DNA of 33,988 nucleotides from JBEEJL01 sp049698095 (GCA_049698095.1 JBAVXA010000147.1:1-33988); one strand, 5' to 3'. Counted from the stretch's first letter, positions 24,604-33,070 are shown. Notes: a model not told the origin generated them from the sequence alone. Numbers and translations: made by a program.

Positions 24604-26334
24604 TCAACTATTCCATACTTTGCGATAAGCGGCTAACAAGTTGGTATGCATCACACTGCCTTCCAGGTTTGGACCTAGCGCACCCAGTCCGAAAAAGTTT
24701 TCTTTGCGATCCAGCAATTTGTGCGCTTGTGCTAACGTTTCCGCGCCAAATAGTGACTGCAGGTTGGCCTCGAACGGCGCGGAATCGTCCAATTGCACCA
24801 TCGCGTCGATACAGCGGTAAACCCGTGCGCGTTTTTCGTTCAGTTGGCCGAATTGCTTGATCCAGGCGCAGCCGTCGAGAATAGTATCTTCGTCGCCGAT
24901 AGCTAAACCGAGCAGGGCTTTGAGCTCGCCGACACGCAAATCCACCCACGCTGTGCCAGCGTCGGCGGCGAGGCCGATCAGCGTGGTGATCGGAAGTTCG
25001 TCGGCCAGATTCAGGTCCAAAAGCGTATCGAGTAATTCGCGGCATTCCGATTCGCTCAGATCGGGCAGACGCAATATTGCAGGACGCACCAGGTTACCGA
25101 CGGTATTATTTTCCCATTGCAGTTCTTCAACCGGGTAAATCTCCGACATGCCTGGCACGAAAATCCGGCAGGCATATACGCCCAGATGAGTGAAGTCGGC
25201 GACGTAAATATCGTGACTTGCGGTGTGGATGGTGTCGACACACCATTGGTAATCTTCCTGCGTGGTAACGCCGAAGTTCCAATCCACAAATTCGAAGTCG
25301 GGCGTATCGCGCAAAAAATCCCAGCTGATTACCCCGCTGGAATCGACAAAATGGATTTCCAGATTTTGCGCGTCTGTAATTTCTTCCATATCAAATCCAG
25401 GTGCGGCGAAATCCTTCAGCGCATTCAGCGCCCGGCCCTGCAGCAGCTCGGTCAGCGCACGTTCCAGCGCAACCTCAAAGCGCGGGTGTGCGCCGAAGCT
25501 GGCGAAACAGCCCTGGTCTTCCGGATGCAGCAGCGTCACGTTCACCACCGGATATTTGCCGCCGAGCGACGCGTCTTTCACCAGTATGCCGAAGCCTGCA
25601 TCGCGCAAACCTTTGATCCCCGCCGCGATGCGCGGGTAACGGTTGATAACGACTTCCGGCACATCGGGCAAACAAATGCCATCGCGGATAATGCGGAACT
25701 TGATGTCACGCTCGAAAATTTCCGCCAGCGCCTGCGTGCGCGCCTCCATCATGGTGTTGCCCGCCGACATGCCGTTGCTCACATAAAGATTACCGATCAG
25801 GTTGACCGGAAATAACGCCGTCTCGCCGTCGCGTAAACGCTGATACGGAATGGCACAAATACCGCGTGCGGCATTGCCGGAATTCAAGTCAATCAGCTGG
25901 CTGGCTGGCACCGCATTGCCCGGATTATAGAATCTGTGCAATTCGGCATTGAGCAAACCGGCAGGCCAGTTATCGCCGGGCAGTTCACTCTGATCGAGGG
26001 TAAACCATTGTTCGTTCGGGTAGTGTACAAAGGCCTCATTGCTGATGGTTTCACCCAAATAGAAATGCGTCCAGAAATAGTTCGTGCTCAGGCGTTCGAA
26101 AAATTCCCCCAATGCACTTGCGCGCGCGGCCAGTTCCGAGCCACCTTTGCCGTTGCTGAACAGCCGGGTGCAGTCACGATCAGTGACATGCACCGACCAG
26201 ATATTTTCAATTTCATTCAGCCACGAGCGCTCTTCGACGTGAAAGCCCAGCGCTGTCAGTTTTCCCTGCAGCGTACGGATGGAGGATTCGAGCGACGCAT
26301 CTTTGCTCGGGATGAAGGTTTCAGTCGTCGACAT
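24604..26334 (-). CDS. ycaO: YcaO family protein (E. coli YcaO type)
   Basis: ATP-dependent YcaO-domain protein of 576 residues, close in length to E. coli YcaO (586), which supports RimO in beta-methylthiolation of ribosomal protein S12. The ATP/Mg site is visible: SNGKGGSELAARASALGEFFERL with Glu77 and Glu80, and EARTQALAEIFERDIKFR with Glu198, Gln201 and Glu205. The C-terminal part (about 400-576) is helical, as in YcaO itself. There is no Pro-rich C-terminus of the type seen in azoline-forming RiPP YcaOs and no precursor peptide nearby, so natural-product synthesis is unlikely. A Cys-rich membrane protein gene lies 72 bases upstream on the same strand. rimO is not in this window. Confidence 0.9.
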   Translation of the reverse strand: MSTTETFIPSKDASLESSIRTLQGKLTALGFHVEERSWLNEIENIWSVHVTDRDCTRLFSNGKGGSELAARASALGEFFERLSTNYFWTHFYLGETISNEAFVHYPNEQWFTLDQSELPGDNWPAGLLNAELHRFYNPGNAVPASQLIDLNSGNAARGICAIPYQRLRDGETALFPVNLIGNLYVSNGMSAGNTMMEARTQALAEIFERDIKFRIIRDGICLPDVPEVVINRYPRIAAGIKGLRDAGFGILVKDASLGGKYPVVNVTLLHPEDQGCFASFGAHPRFEVALERALTELLQGRALNALKDFAAPGFDMEEITDAQNLEIHFVDSSGVISWDFLRDTPDFEFVDWNFGVTTQEDYQWCVDTIHTASHDIYVADFTHLGVYACRIFVPGMSEIYPVEELQWENNTVGNLVRPAILRLPDLSESECRELLDTLLDLNLADELPITTLIGLAADAGTAWVDLRVGELKALLGLAIGDEDTILDGCAWIKQFGQLNEKRARVYRCIDAMVQLDDSAPFEANLQSLFGAETLAQAHKLLDRKENFFGLGALGPNLEGSVMHTNLLAAYRKVWNS

Positions 26335-26406
26335 TGGGCGTGGCTCTCAGGAAAAAGCCGGCGCAGTGATGTGTCGGCATGCGGTAAAGAAAAATGGACC
26401 TGCATG

Positions 26407-26994
26407 TTATTTTGCGTCGCCGAGCGCGCGACGATATTGTTCCAGGCGGGCCTCGTAGCTCTCGGCCTCGCCGAAATCCAGAAACCGCGCGTAGCGCGAA
26501 TGCGTGCCGAGAATTTTACGCGCATGCTTGATCGGGCAGAAGTATTGTTCGGTACGGGCGATAATTTCATTGATGTATCCCACCATGCCGCTGCCATAGG
26601 CGCAGTAAGTGCAATGAAATTTCTCGATAAAGTTAAGGTAATGCAGGTTCTGCCGGTCAAAAATAATGTAATCGCCGCGCCGTACTTTTTTGATGCCGTA
26701 AATCGGGAAGCAGGTCAGCTGATAAAAACTGACAAACATATCGGTAATCAGCAACGGGATAATCATCGCGTAGATGATCGGGCCGGTAATCAGGTTTTGC
26801 GGCCGGTTGGTGACCACCCAGCGAAAAAAATTCTTTTTCAGCCGCCGATGTGTCGCTTGGATAGACTTCTCGAACTCGACGCGCTTTCCCTTGATCTGGA
26901 AAAACATGCTGGTTGGTTGTTCGCTGATCGCAGTACGCAACTCGTCTTCAAGTGCCGTAATCTGGTCGAGCAATTGCTGTACGCGGTCATTCAT
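26407..26994 (-). CDS. Membrane-associated protein with CxxC motif, unknown function
   Basis: A 195-residue protein I cannot assign. Residues 1-60 form a charged coiled-coil-like helix (RVQQLLDQITALEDELR). One or two membrane segments follow (LITGPIIYAMIIPLLITDMF, then VSFYQLTCFPIYGI). The C-terminal part holds FHCTYCAYG (Cys128, Cys131) and YFCPIKH (Cys153, His157), a possible metal or redox site; Cys95 lies at the membrane edge. ATG 26994 was chosen because GGAG stands upstream; a longer frame to 27060 has no such support. It is upstream of, and probably co-transcribed with, ycaO, which hints at a linked function. Confidence 0.75.
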   Translation of the reverse strand: MNDRVQQLLDQITALEDELRTAISEQPTSMFFQIKGKRVEFEKSIQATHRRLKKNFFRWVVTNRPQNLITGPIIYAMIIPLLITDMFVSFYQLTCFPIYGIKKVRRGDYIIFDRQNLHYLNFIEKFHCTYCAYGSGMVGYINEIIARTEQYFCPIKHARKILGTHSRYARFLDFGEAESYEARLEQYRRALGDAK

Positions 26995-27089
26995 CAAGGC
27001 TCCAGTTTCAATCGCTTGCCAGGCATGCCGGTTGGCGATGCGTGTTGTGCCTTTGCGCATCCGGCGCAGTCTCCATGCCCACTCTACTC

Positions 27090-27509
27090 TTAAGCCAGCA
27101 ACAAATCCGCCCCGGCCTTGGCAATAATCCCGTCTTCGGAAGACTTCACGCCGCTCACCCCGATCGCACCGACGATGTGCCCGGCGTAAATCAGCGGCAA
27201 GCCGCCTTCAACCGGCGTCACGCCGGGCAGCGCCATCATCACGCTACGTCCGCCGAGCACGACATCTTCGAGTGCCTTGGTCGGGCGCTTGAACAAAAAT
27301 GCGCAGCGCGCTTTATGTTGCGAGATTTCGACGCTGCCGATTTGTGTGCCGTCTAATCGCTGCAGGTAAATCAAATTTCCGCCGTCATCGATTATGCTGA
27401 TCACTACATTCCAGTTATTTTTTATCGCTTCGGCTTCTGCCGCTGCGGCGATTTTTTTTGCGACGTCGAGGTTGAGGGTTGGTTTGTTGCCAAGATTGAT
27501 TGATGCCAT
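27090..27509 (-). CDS. GlcG/HbpS family heme-binding-like protein
   Basis: A 139-residue single-domain protein of the GlcG/HbpS family. The N-terminal helix (LDVAKKIAAAAEAEAIKN) is followed by WNVVISIIDDGGNLIYLQRLDG and AGHIVGAIGVSGVKSSEDG, the typical fold and Gly-rich end. Relatives bind heme or small molecules (HbpS) or accompany glycolate oxidase genes (GlcG); the role here is open. AGGA stands upstream of the ATG. An IHF-like site lies just upstream, in the AT-rich gap before the acylphosphatase gene. Confidence 0.88.
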   Translation of the reverse strand: MASINLGNKPTLNLDVAKKIAAAAEAEAIKNNWNVVISIIDDGGNLIYLQRLDGTQIGSVEISQHKARCAFLFKRPTKALEDVVLGGRSVMMALPGVTPVEGGLPLIYAGHIVGAIGVSGVKSSEDGIIAKAGADLLLA

Positions 27510-27519
27510 GGGTATCCTG

Positions 27520-27532
27520 TAAGTATTTGATT
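27520..27532 (+). promoter_or_regulatory. IHF-consensus-like site upstream of the glcG-like gene
   Basis: TAAGTATTTGATT matches the reverse complement of WATCAANNNNTTR exactly and is followed by TTATTAAAT. It lies 11 bases before the start codon of the minus-strand GlcG-like gene, within its leader. Confidence 0.35.
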
Positions 27533-27550
27533 TTATTAAATGATATTTTA

Positions 27551-27826
27551 CTATGCCGTCGGGTGTTTTTCGAAATTGCGGAATATTTCCGCGCTGTCGC
27601 TGATGTCGACGCGTTCAACGCGCGCCTGTAGCGGTCCGCGCTGCGCCCATTCTATCAGCAACGTGACCGCCGACTGTTCGCCGTGGACCATGGCTTCGAC
27701 CGAGCCGTCGAGCCGGTTGCGCACCCAGCCATCCACTTGCAACGCTTCGGCGCGCTGTCGAAACGATTCGCGGTAATAAACGCCTTGCACTAATCCGTAG
27801 ATTCGCAAATGTTTGCCGACTTTCAT
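27551..27826 (-). CDS. acyP: Acylphosphatase
   Basis: Small cytoplasmic enzyme that hydrolyses acyl phosphates. Its 91 residues match the family. The phosphate loop GLVQGVYYR has catalytic Arg19, and GWVRNRLDGSVEA has Asn37. The start ATG overlaps the stop of the release-factor-like gene (ATGA), so the two form an operon. Confidence 0.95.
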   Translation of the reverse strand: MKVGKHLRIYGLVQGVYYRESFRQRAEALQVDGWVRNRLDGSVEAMVHGEQSAVTLLIEWAQRGPLQARVERVDISDSAEIFRNFEKHPTA

Positions 27827-28182
27827 TCGCTGTCGATTTTACTGCGGCCGGATTTTATTTCGCTGCGTTTTTGTTTACCTTCGAGGCGGCGCTGTTTCGA
27901 GGCTAGCGTCGGTTTCGTCTTGTGGCGTTTTTTCGGCACATGGTTCAGCTTTTCCAGTTTTTCGATTAAACGCGCGAACGCGGTTTCCTTGTTGCGGAAT
28001 TGCGAAGGGGAATCCTGCGCGATGACGACCGTGCCCGACGGCTCGTGCATAAGTCGAATCGCCGAGTTGGTTTTGTTTACGTGTTGTCCGCCCGGCCCGC
28101 TGGCGCGATAGACGTCAATGCGCACTTCGAGCTCAAGTTGTTCGCGGTCTAGCGAATAGGGCGGTGGTGTGATGGCGGCCAT
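27823..28182 (-). CDS. arfB: Peptide-chain-release-factor-like protein, ArfB/ICT1 type
   Basis: A 119-residue protein with one RF-1 domain: RASGPGGQHVNKTNSAIRL holds the GGQ that hydrolyses peptidyl-tRNA. It lacks the codon-recognition domains of true release factors. The C-terminal tail is strongly basic (KKRHKTKPTLASKQRRLEGK), like the ArfB/YaeJ tail that enters the empty mRNA channel of stalled ribosomes. The role is therefore probably ribosome rescue. I chose ATG 28182; a TTG two codons earlier is possible. It is slightly shorter than E. coli ArfB (140). The symbol is by similarity of architecture. Confidence 0.8.
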   Translation of the reverse strand: MAAITPPPYSLDREQLELEVRIDVYRASGPGGQHVNKTNSAIRLMHEPSGTVVIAQDSPSQFRNKETAFARLIEKLEKLNHVPKKRHKTKPTLASKQRRLEGKQKRSEIKSGRSKIDSE

Positions 28183-28230
28183 AGGCAAAATATACCAGAG
28201 GCACCGCGAGCATAACAGCGGCGGGCGGGT

Positions 28231-28258
28231 TTGTAATTTTACGATTCTGTCCTATAGT
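28231..28258 (+). promoter_or_regulatory. Candidate sigma-70 promoter of the mtoX operon
   Basis: TTGTAA (28231-28236) and TATAGT (28253-28258) with a 16-base spacer, 61 bases before the start of the methanethiol oxidase gene. Confidence 0.5.
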
Positions 28259-28319
28259 GGAGGGGTGCAGACCGTTATTGTCCGAAATCCCCGTGTAGTC
28301 TAACCGCAGGAGAATTATC

Positions 28320-29654
28320 ATGAATCGTTCATCGGCTTTTTCCACAGGCTTTCAACTTACGCTTTTGATTTCGGCACTTTTGGCGGCAATGCCGGTTTCG
28401 CAGGCGGATGAAACCTGTAATTCACCCTACATGAGCCAGCTCATCAAGGGGCAGGAAGATTTTATTTACGTCTGGACACTCGGCGTCGACGGTATGGGCG
28501 ACGGTTCCGACAAGTTGGTTACGCTTGACGTGAATCCCAAATCGAAGCAATACGGCAAGGTTGTCGCCAGCGTCTCCACCGGCGGGCGTGGCGAGGCGCA
28601 TCACATGGGTTTCACCGACGACCGGCGTTTTTTATGGGCGGGCGGATTATCAGACAACAAGATCTATGTATTCGACATAGGTACGGCCCCCGGAAAGCCC
28701 AAGCTGGTGAAAACTATCGGTGACCTGGGCGCTAAAACCGGTTACCTCGGCCCGCATACTTTTTACGCCATGCCCGGCCGCATGCTGATTCAATCGCTTT
28801 CCAACACCAAGGACCAAGGCGGTGTCACCGGCATGGCGCTTTACAACAACAAGGGCGAGTTCATCTCGAAATACGCCATCCCCACCGATATGGGCGGCGA
28901 CGGCTACGGCTATGACATTGCCATCAACCCGCAAAAAAATGCCTTGCTGACGTCAAGCTTCACCGGCAGCCAGAATTACATGCGCCCATTGGGTGAACTG
29001 ATTAAGGACGAAGCGGCGATGAAGCGCTTCGGCAATACCATGGTTATGTGGGACCTGAAGTCGATGAAGCCGCAAAAGGTTTTTGCCGTGCCCGGCGCGC
29101 CGCTGGAAATCCGCTGGTCACTCAAGCCGAACGATAACTGGGCGATAACCGCCACGGCGCTGACGTCGCAGTTGTGGCTGGTGAAGCAGGATGCGAAAGG
29201 CGAATGGAACGCCAAATCGGTCGGTACCATCGGCGATCCGGCAAAAATCCCCCTGCCCGTGGACATCAGCATCAACAAAGACGGCACCGGGTTGTGGGTG
29301 AATACCTTCATGGACGGAAAGACGCGCTATTTCGACCTGAGCAATCCTGAACAACCGAAACAGACCTATGAAAAACAGACCGGCAAACAGGTCAATATGG
29401 TGTCGCAAAGCTGGGATGGGACCCGCGTGTACGTCACTTCCTCGCTGCTGGCCAATTGGGACAAGGGTGGCGCGGACGATGAACAATATTTGCGCGGATT
29501 CAGCTGGAACGGCAAGGAATTGTCGCCGACGTTCGAAGTCGATTTTTACAAGGAAAAGCTCGGCCGCGCGCATCACATGAAACTCGGCTCCAATGCCCTG
29601 AAGGCTGTGTATGAAAACGGCGGCGGCAATGCCTATGCGCGGAGCGGTTATTGA
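28320..29654 (+). CDS. mtoX: Methanethiol oxidase / selenium-binding protein (SBP56) family
   Basis: A 444-residue protein of the SBP56 family, whose bacterial member MtoX oxidises methanethiol to formaldehyde, hydrogen sulfide and hydrogen peroxide with copper. The signal peptide (FQLTLLISALLAAMPVSQA, cleavage near residue 29) places it in the periplasm, as for bacterial MtoX. Candidate metal histidines are in GEAHHMGF, GPHTFYAM and RAHHMKLG near the C-terminus. GGAG stands in front of the ATG. It overlaps by four bases the gene for an SCO1/SenC copper protein, the known mtoX partner. No mauG-like gene follows. The enzyme activity is inferred from family plus context. Confidence 0.9.
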   Translation: MNRSSAFSTGFQLTLLISALLAAMPVSQADETCNSPYMSQLIKGQEDFIYVWTLGVDGMGDGSDKLVTLDVNPKSKQYGKVVASVSTGGRGEAHHMGFTDDRRFLWAGGLSDNKIYVFDIGTAPGKPKLVKTIGDLGAKTGYLGPHTFYAMPGRMLIQSLSNTKDQGGVTGMALYNNKGEFISKYAIPTDMGGDGYGYDIAINPQKNALLTSSFTGSQNYMRPLGELIKDEAAMKRFGNTMVMWDLKSMKPQKVFAVPGAPLEIRWSLKPNDNWAITATALTSQLWLVKQDAKGEWNAKSVGTIGDPAKIPLPVDISINKDGTGLWVNTFMDGKTRYFDLSNPEQPKQTYEKQTGKQVNMVSQSWDGTRVYVTSSLLANWDKGGADDEQYLRGFSWNGKELSPTFEVDFYKEKLGRAHHMKLGSNALKAVYENGGGNAYARSGY

Positions 29655-30346
29655 TTCGTCCGGCGCTCATTCTCTGCTGTCTGTTCGCGGCGGGGTGGGT
29701 ATCGGCGCATCAGGCCGATAATCATTCCGCCGTTGCCGTGAACGCCCCGCTGATGGACTTCGTTCCGCCCGCTGCGGGCAGTTATGTGCTTCAACGCATC
29801 ATGCCCGCGCCTGACGGCATGGTGCTCGACACGCACGGCAAGGCGCGCGCGCTGTCGACCTTTACCCGCGGCCACATTACCTTACTCGGCTTCATTTACA
29901 CGACCTGTATCGACCCCACCGGCTGCCCGCTTGCCTACGAAGTGTTCAATACGCTCAAAATAAAAATATTGTCCTCGCCAGCGGCGGCAGGGAAGGTGCA
30001 GTTCGTCAGTCTGAGTTTCGATCCCCTGCGCGACACACCCGATGTGATGAAAAATTATGCCGGCAGTCATTTGAATAAGCGGGATGGTTTGCCGTGGTAT
30101 TTTCTTACCACCCGATCGCCAAAAGAATTACTGCCGCTGGTCGAAGGTTTCGGTCAGGATGTGCGCGTGACTGTGGACAAAAAGGATGGGCGCGTAGTAC
30201 GCGAGTTGTCGCATGTTTTAAAAGTATTCCTCATCGATAAGACCGGCACGGTGCGCGAGATTTATTCGTCGTCCTTCCTGATGCCGCAAATGGTGATGAA
30301 TGATATCGAAACACTGTTGCTGGAGGAGAAGGCTGTTGCCCGTTAG
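29651..30346 (+). CDS. SCO1/SenC family copper protein
   Basis: A 231-residue exported thioredoxin-fold protein that delivers or holds copper, here probably for the methanethiol oxidase. A short signal peptide (ALILCCLFAAGWVSA) precedes it. The metal site has Cys86 and Cys92 in TTCIDPTGCPLA and His188 in LSHVLKVFLID. The cysteines are spaced C-x5-C, whereas usual Sco proteins have C-x3-C, a two-residue insertion. FVSLSFDPLRDTPDVMKNY is the usual Sco core. The start is TTG 29651, overlapping the mtoX stop (TTGA), with GGAG upstream. Confidence 0.9.
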   Translation: MIRPALILCCLFAAGWVSAHQADNHSAVAVNAPLMDFVPPAAGSYVLQRIMPAPDGMVLDTHGKARALSTFTRGHITLLGFIYTTCIDPTGCPLAYEVFNTLKIKILSSPAAAGKVQFVSLSFDPLRDTPDVMKNYAGSHLNKRDGLPWYFLTTRSPKELLPLVEGFGQDVRVTVDKKDGRVVRELSHVLKVFLIDKTGTVREIYSSSFLMPQMVMNDIETLLLEEKAVAR

Positions 30347-30400
30347 GTTCGGCGCAAGCGCATGACGATCGGCGGTGGGCTGAGGGGGTTGGCGTGACTA

Positions 30401-30823
30401 TTAAGTAAGTGTCGTATCAACGCGGAACCCAGCCAGTTCATATCCTTTGAGCAATTGCGCCTGATCGAGGCGAACTGCCAGACGTAAATCGGTTATGCCC
30501 TCTTGCTGCGCAATTTTTATCGCTTCCGCCATGAGTTTTTGCGCGATGCCTTGGCGGCGATATTCGGTTAGCACGCCAATGCGCTTGAGTTCGCGCGTGA
30601 TGGGCGTGAGGTTGAACCAACGCATCGAGGCGATCGCTTCGTCATTCATTGTCGCGATAAGTCCACCGCCCGTTTGCAAATCATGCAATACGCTCTCAGC
30701 AGTTTCGCGATGCGCGCCGGATTCCAATGAAACGGTATTCGCCCAGGCGTCGCGTGTAATGCGCGCGATGAGGTCGGCATCGACGAAGGTTGCGCGGCGG
30801 ATGAAGGGTTGATTTTCGACCAC
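30401..30823 (-). CDS. GNAT family N-acetyltransferase
   Basis: A 140-residue GNAT-fold acyltransferase. The acetyl-CoA loop is RRQGIAQKLM after GVLTEYR. The strand-helix part LRLAVRLDQAQLLKGYELAGF closes the fold. The substrate cannot be told. The start is GTG 30823, ten bases after the metG stop, without a clear ribosome site. It is probably read through from metG. It converges with the sco1 gene across 54 bases. Confidence 0.85.
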   Translation of the reverse strand: MVENQPFIRRATFVDADLIARITRDAWANTVSLESGAHRETAESVLHDLQTGGGLIATMNDEAIASMRWFNLTPITRELKRIGVLTEYRRQGIAQKLMAEAIKIAQQEGITDLRLAVRLDQAQLLKGYELAGFRVDTTLT

Positions 30824-30833
30824 GAATTAGAAA

Positions 30834-32960
30834 CTATTTGACGCGCATGCCCGGTGCCGAGCCGTCGTCGGGCGTCAGCAGAAAGATTCCTGTCCCGTCG
30901 CCGGCAGCAAGTACCATACCCTGCGATTCGCCAAACTGCATCTTGCGTGGCGCCAGATTGGCGACCATGACGGTGAGGCGGCCGATCAGTTTTTCCGGCG
31001 CGTAGGCGGATTTGATGCCGGCGAATACGGTACGCCGCTCGAGCCCAATATCGAGGGTGAGCTTGATCAGTTTGTCCGCGCCCTCGATGTGTTCGGCGTT
31101 GACAATCCGAGCGACGCGCAAATCGAGCTTGAGAAAATCATCAATGCTGACGGTGTCGCCGACCAGCGGAATTTCGAATTGTTGCGGTTTGTTTTCCGGC
31201 GCGGCATCGACGATGGCGAGAATCGCGGCAGGCGGCGCGAGCGCCGGTTTGCCGTTCTCGCTGCGGGTTTCCTTGGCCGCCGGCTTGGCCGTAGCTTGCA
31301 GGTTTTCCGCGCTCGCGCCGAGCAGTGCGTCGATCTGCTTTTGCTCAACGCGGGTCATCAAATGCTTGTACGGGTTAATGCCATGTTCGCCCAGCCAGAA
31401 TTTGTCGTCGAGATGTTTCCATACCAGCGGCTCGATATTCAGAAATGCTTCGACTTGCGTGGCGAGCTTCGGCAAAACCGGCTTGAGGAAGATGGTCAGC
31501 ACACGAAACAAATTGACGCTGACGCTGCATACTTCATGCAAGCGCGCGAGTTTGCCATCGTCTTTGGCCAGCTCCCACGGTTTATTCGCGTCGACGTAAT
31601 GATTCGCATGGTCGGCGAAAAACATGATTTCCCGAATCGCTTTGCCGTAATCGCGCTCATCATAATGTGCAGCGATCTTGTCGGCGAACTCGCGTACCAG
31701 ATTCTGGGCCCACGCCGTGTCATGTGTAGCTTCTTGATTATTATATAGTTTTCCATCAAATTTGCGGGTGATAAATCCGGCGGTACGGCTGGCGATATTG
31801 ATGTATTTGCCGATTAGATCGGAATTCACCCTGGCCATGAAGTCATCGAAATTGAGGTCGATGTCTTCCATTGTCGCGTTCAGTTTTGCTGCGAAGTAGT
31901 AGCGCAGCCATTCGCTGTTCAGGTGTTTGACGTAACTCTCAGCCGTAATAAAAGTCCCGCGCGATTTGGACATTTTTTGCCCGTTTACGGTAAGAAAACC
32001 GTGAACAGCCACGCTCGTAGGTGTGCGAAAGCCGGATTTTTCCAGCATCGCCGGCCAGAATAGCGCATGGAAATACAGAATGTCCTTGCCGATGAAATGC
32101 ACCAGCTCGGTTTTGGATTTTGGATTCCAGAAGGCATCGAAATCGATGCCGGTACGATCGCAATAATTCTTGAAACTGCCCATATAGCCGACCGGCGCGT
32201 CGAGCCAGACGTAAAAGTATTTGCCGGGCGCGTCGGGGATTTCAAAGCCGAAGTAGGGCGCGTCGCGCGAAATATCCCATGCATGTAACTCGCCGCCCAG
32301 CCACTCGTCCATTTTATTCGCCGCTTCCGCCTGCAGGCGGCCCTCGCTGCGCGTCCATTTTTTCAGGAACGATGTGCATTCGCCGAGCTTGAAAAAATGG
32401 TGGTCGGATTGTCTGCGCTCGGGCTTGGCGCCGGAGACAGTGGAATACGGGTTGATCAAGTCGGTCGGCGAATAGTGCGTTCCGCAGACTTCGCAGTTAT
32501 CGCCATATTGATCCTTGGAGTGGCACTTTGGGCATTCGCCTTTGACGTAGCGGTCGGGCAGAAACATTTGCTTAACCGGGTCGTAAAACTGCTCGACCGG
32601 CCTGATTTCGATCAGCTCTGCCTCTTTCAGCTTGCGATAAATTGCATTGGAAAACTCCCGCGTCTCTTCCGAATGCGTCGTGTAGTAATTATCGTAGGCG
32701 ATGTGAAATGCGTCGAAATCCTTCAGCCGCTCCTTGTGCACGCGCGCAATCAACGCTTCCGGCGTGATTTTTTCTTTCTCCGCCGACAACATCACCGGGG
32801 TGCCGTGAGTGTCGTCGCCGCCGATGTAATGCACCTCGTGTCCCATTATCTTCTGGAAGCGCACCCACACGTCGGTCTGCACGTATTCGAGCATATGACC
32901 GAGATGAAGCGAATTATTCGCGTAGGGGAGCGCGCTGGTAACGAGGATTCTACGGGCCAT
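30834..32960 (-). CDS. metG: Methionyl-tRNA synthetase, long form
   Basis: Attaches methionine to initiator and elongator tRNA-Met. The 708 residues include the class I catalytic domain with the HIGH-type motif HLGH (19-22), a zinc knuckle (Cys143, Cys146, Cys156, Cys159) and KMSKS at 329-333. The anticodon-binding helical domain spans about 390-550. A Pro/Ala-rich linker leads to the C-terminal tRNA-binding OB domain (from about 600: DFLKLDLRVARIVNAEHIEGADKLIKL), which dimerises the enzyme. It is divergent from apbC across 151 bases, a common betaproteobacterial arrangement. Confidence 0.97.
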   Translation of the reverse strand: MARRILVTSALPYANNSLHLGHMLEYVQTDVWVRFQKIMGHEVHYIGGDDTHGTPVMLSAEKEKITPEALIARVHKERLKDFDAFHIAYDNYYTTHSEETREFSNAIYRKLKEAELIEIRPVEQFYDPVKQMFLPDRYVKGECPKCHSKDQYGDNCEVCGTHYSPTDLINPYSTVSGAKPERRQSDHHFFKLGECTSFLKKWTRSEGRLQAEAANKMDEWLGGELHAWDISRDAPYFGFEIPDAPGKYFYVWLDAPVGYMGSFKNYCDRTGIDFDAFWNPKSKTELVHFIGKDILYFHALFWPAMLEKSGFRTPTSVAVHGFLTVNGQKMSKSRGTFITAESYVKHLNSEWLRYYFAAKLNATMEDIDLNFDDFMARVNSDLIGKYINIASRTAGFITRKFDGKLYNNQEATHDTAWAQNLVREFADKIAAHYDERDYGKAIREIMFFADHANHYVDANKPWELAKDDGKLARLHEVCSVSVNLFRVLTIFLKPVLPKLATQVEAFLNIEPLVWKHLDDKFWLGEHGINPYKHLMTRVEQKQIDALLGASAENLQATAKPAAKETRSENGKPALAPPAAILAIVDAAPENKPQQFEIPLVGDTVSIDDFLKLDLRVARIVNAEHIEGADKLIKLTLDIGLERRTVFAGIKSAYAPEKLIGRLTVMVANLAPRKMQFGESQGMVLAAGDGTGIFLLTPDDGSAPGMRVK

Positions 32961-33015
32961 GTTCTGGTGGAGTTTTTCCGTGGGGCAATTGGTTGATTAC
33001 ATGTTGATAAAAAAC

Positions 33016-33024
33016 ATTGTAGCA
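33016..33024 (-). promoter_or_regulatory. Candidate extended -10 promoter element of metG
   Basis: On the minus strand TGCTACAAT gives TGn plus TACAAT, 56 bases before the metG start. There is no good -35, which is tolerated with an extended -10. Confidence 0.4.
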
Positions 33025-33070
33025 AAGACAGTACGGAAACAGTATCGTAATGCGCGATAATTGATTAAAA

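Noticed and set aside
24568..24608. Imperfect hairpin between the SRPBCC gene and ycaO as a bidirectional terminator
   Set aside because: The stems (CGCCG-GAAA-CGGCG and an outer GTTG/CAAC) are interrupted, and no T tract follows on either side.
24604..26334. YcaO as part of a RiPP (azoline) gene cluster
   Set aside because: No precursor peptide, dehydrogenase or E1-like partner lies nearby, the Pro-rich C-terminus is absent, and length and C-terminal domain match E. coli YcaO.
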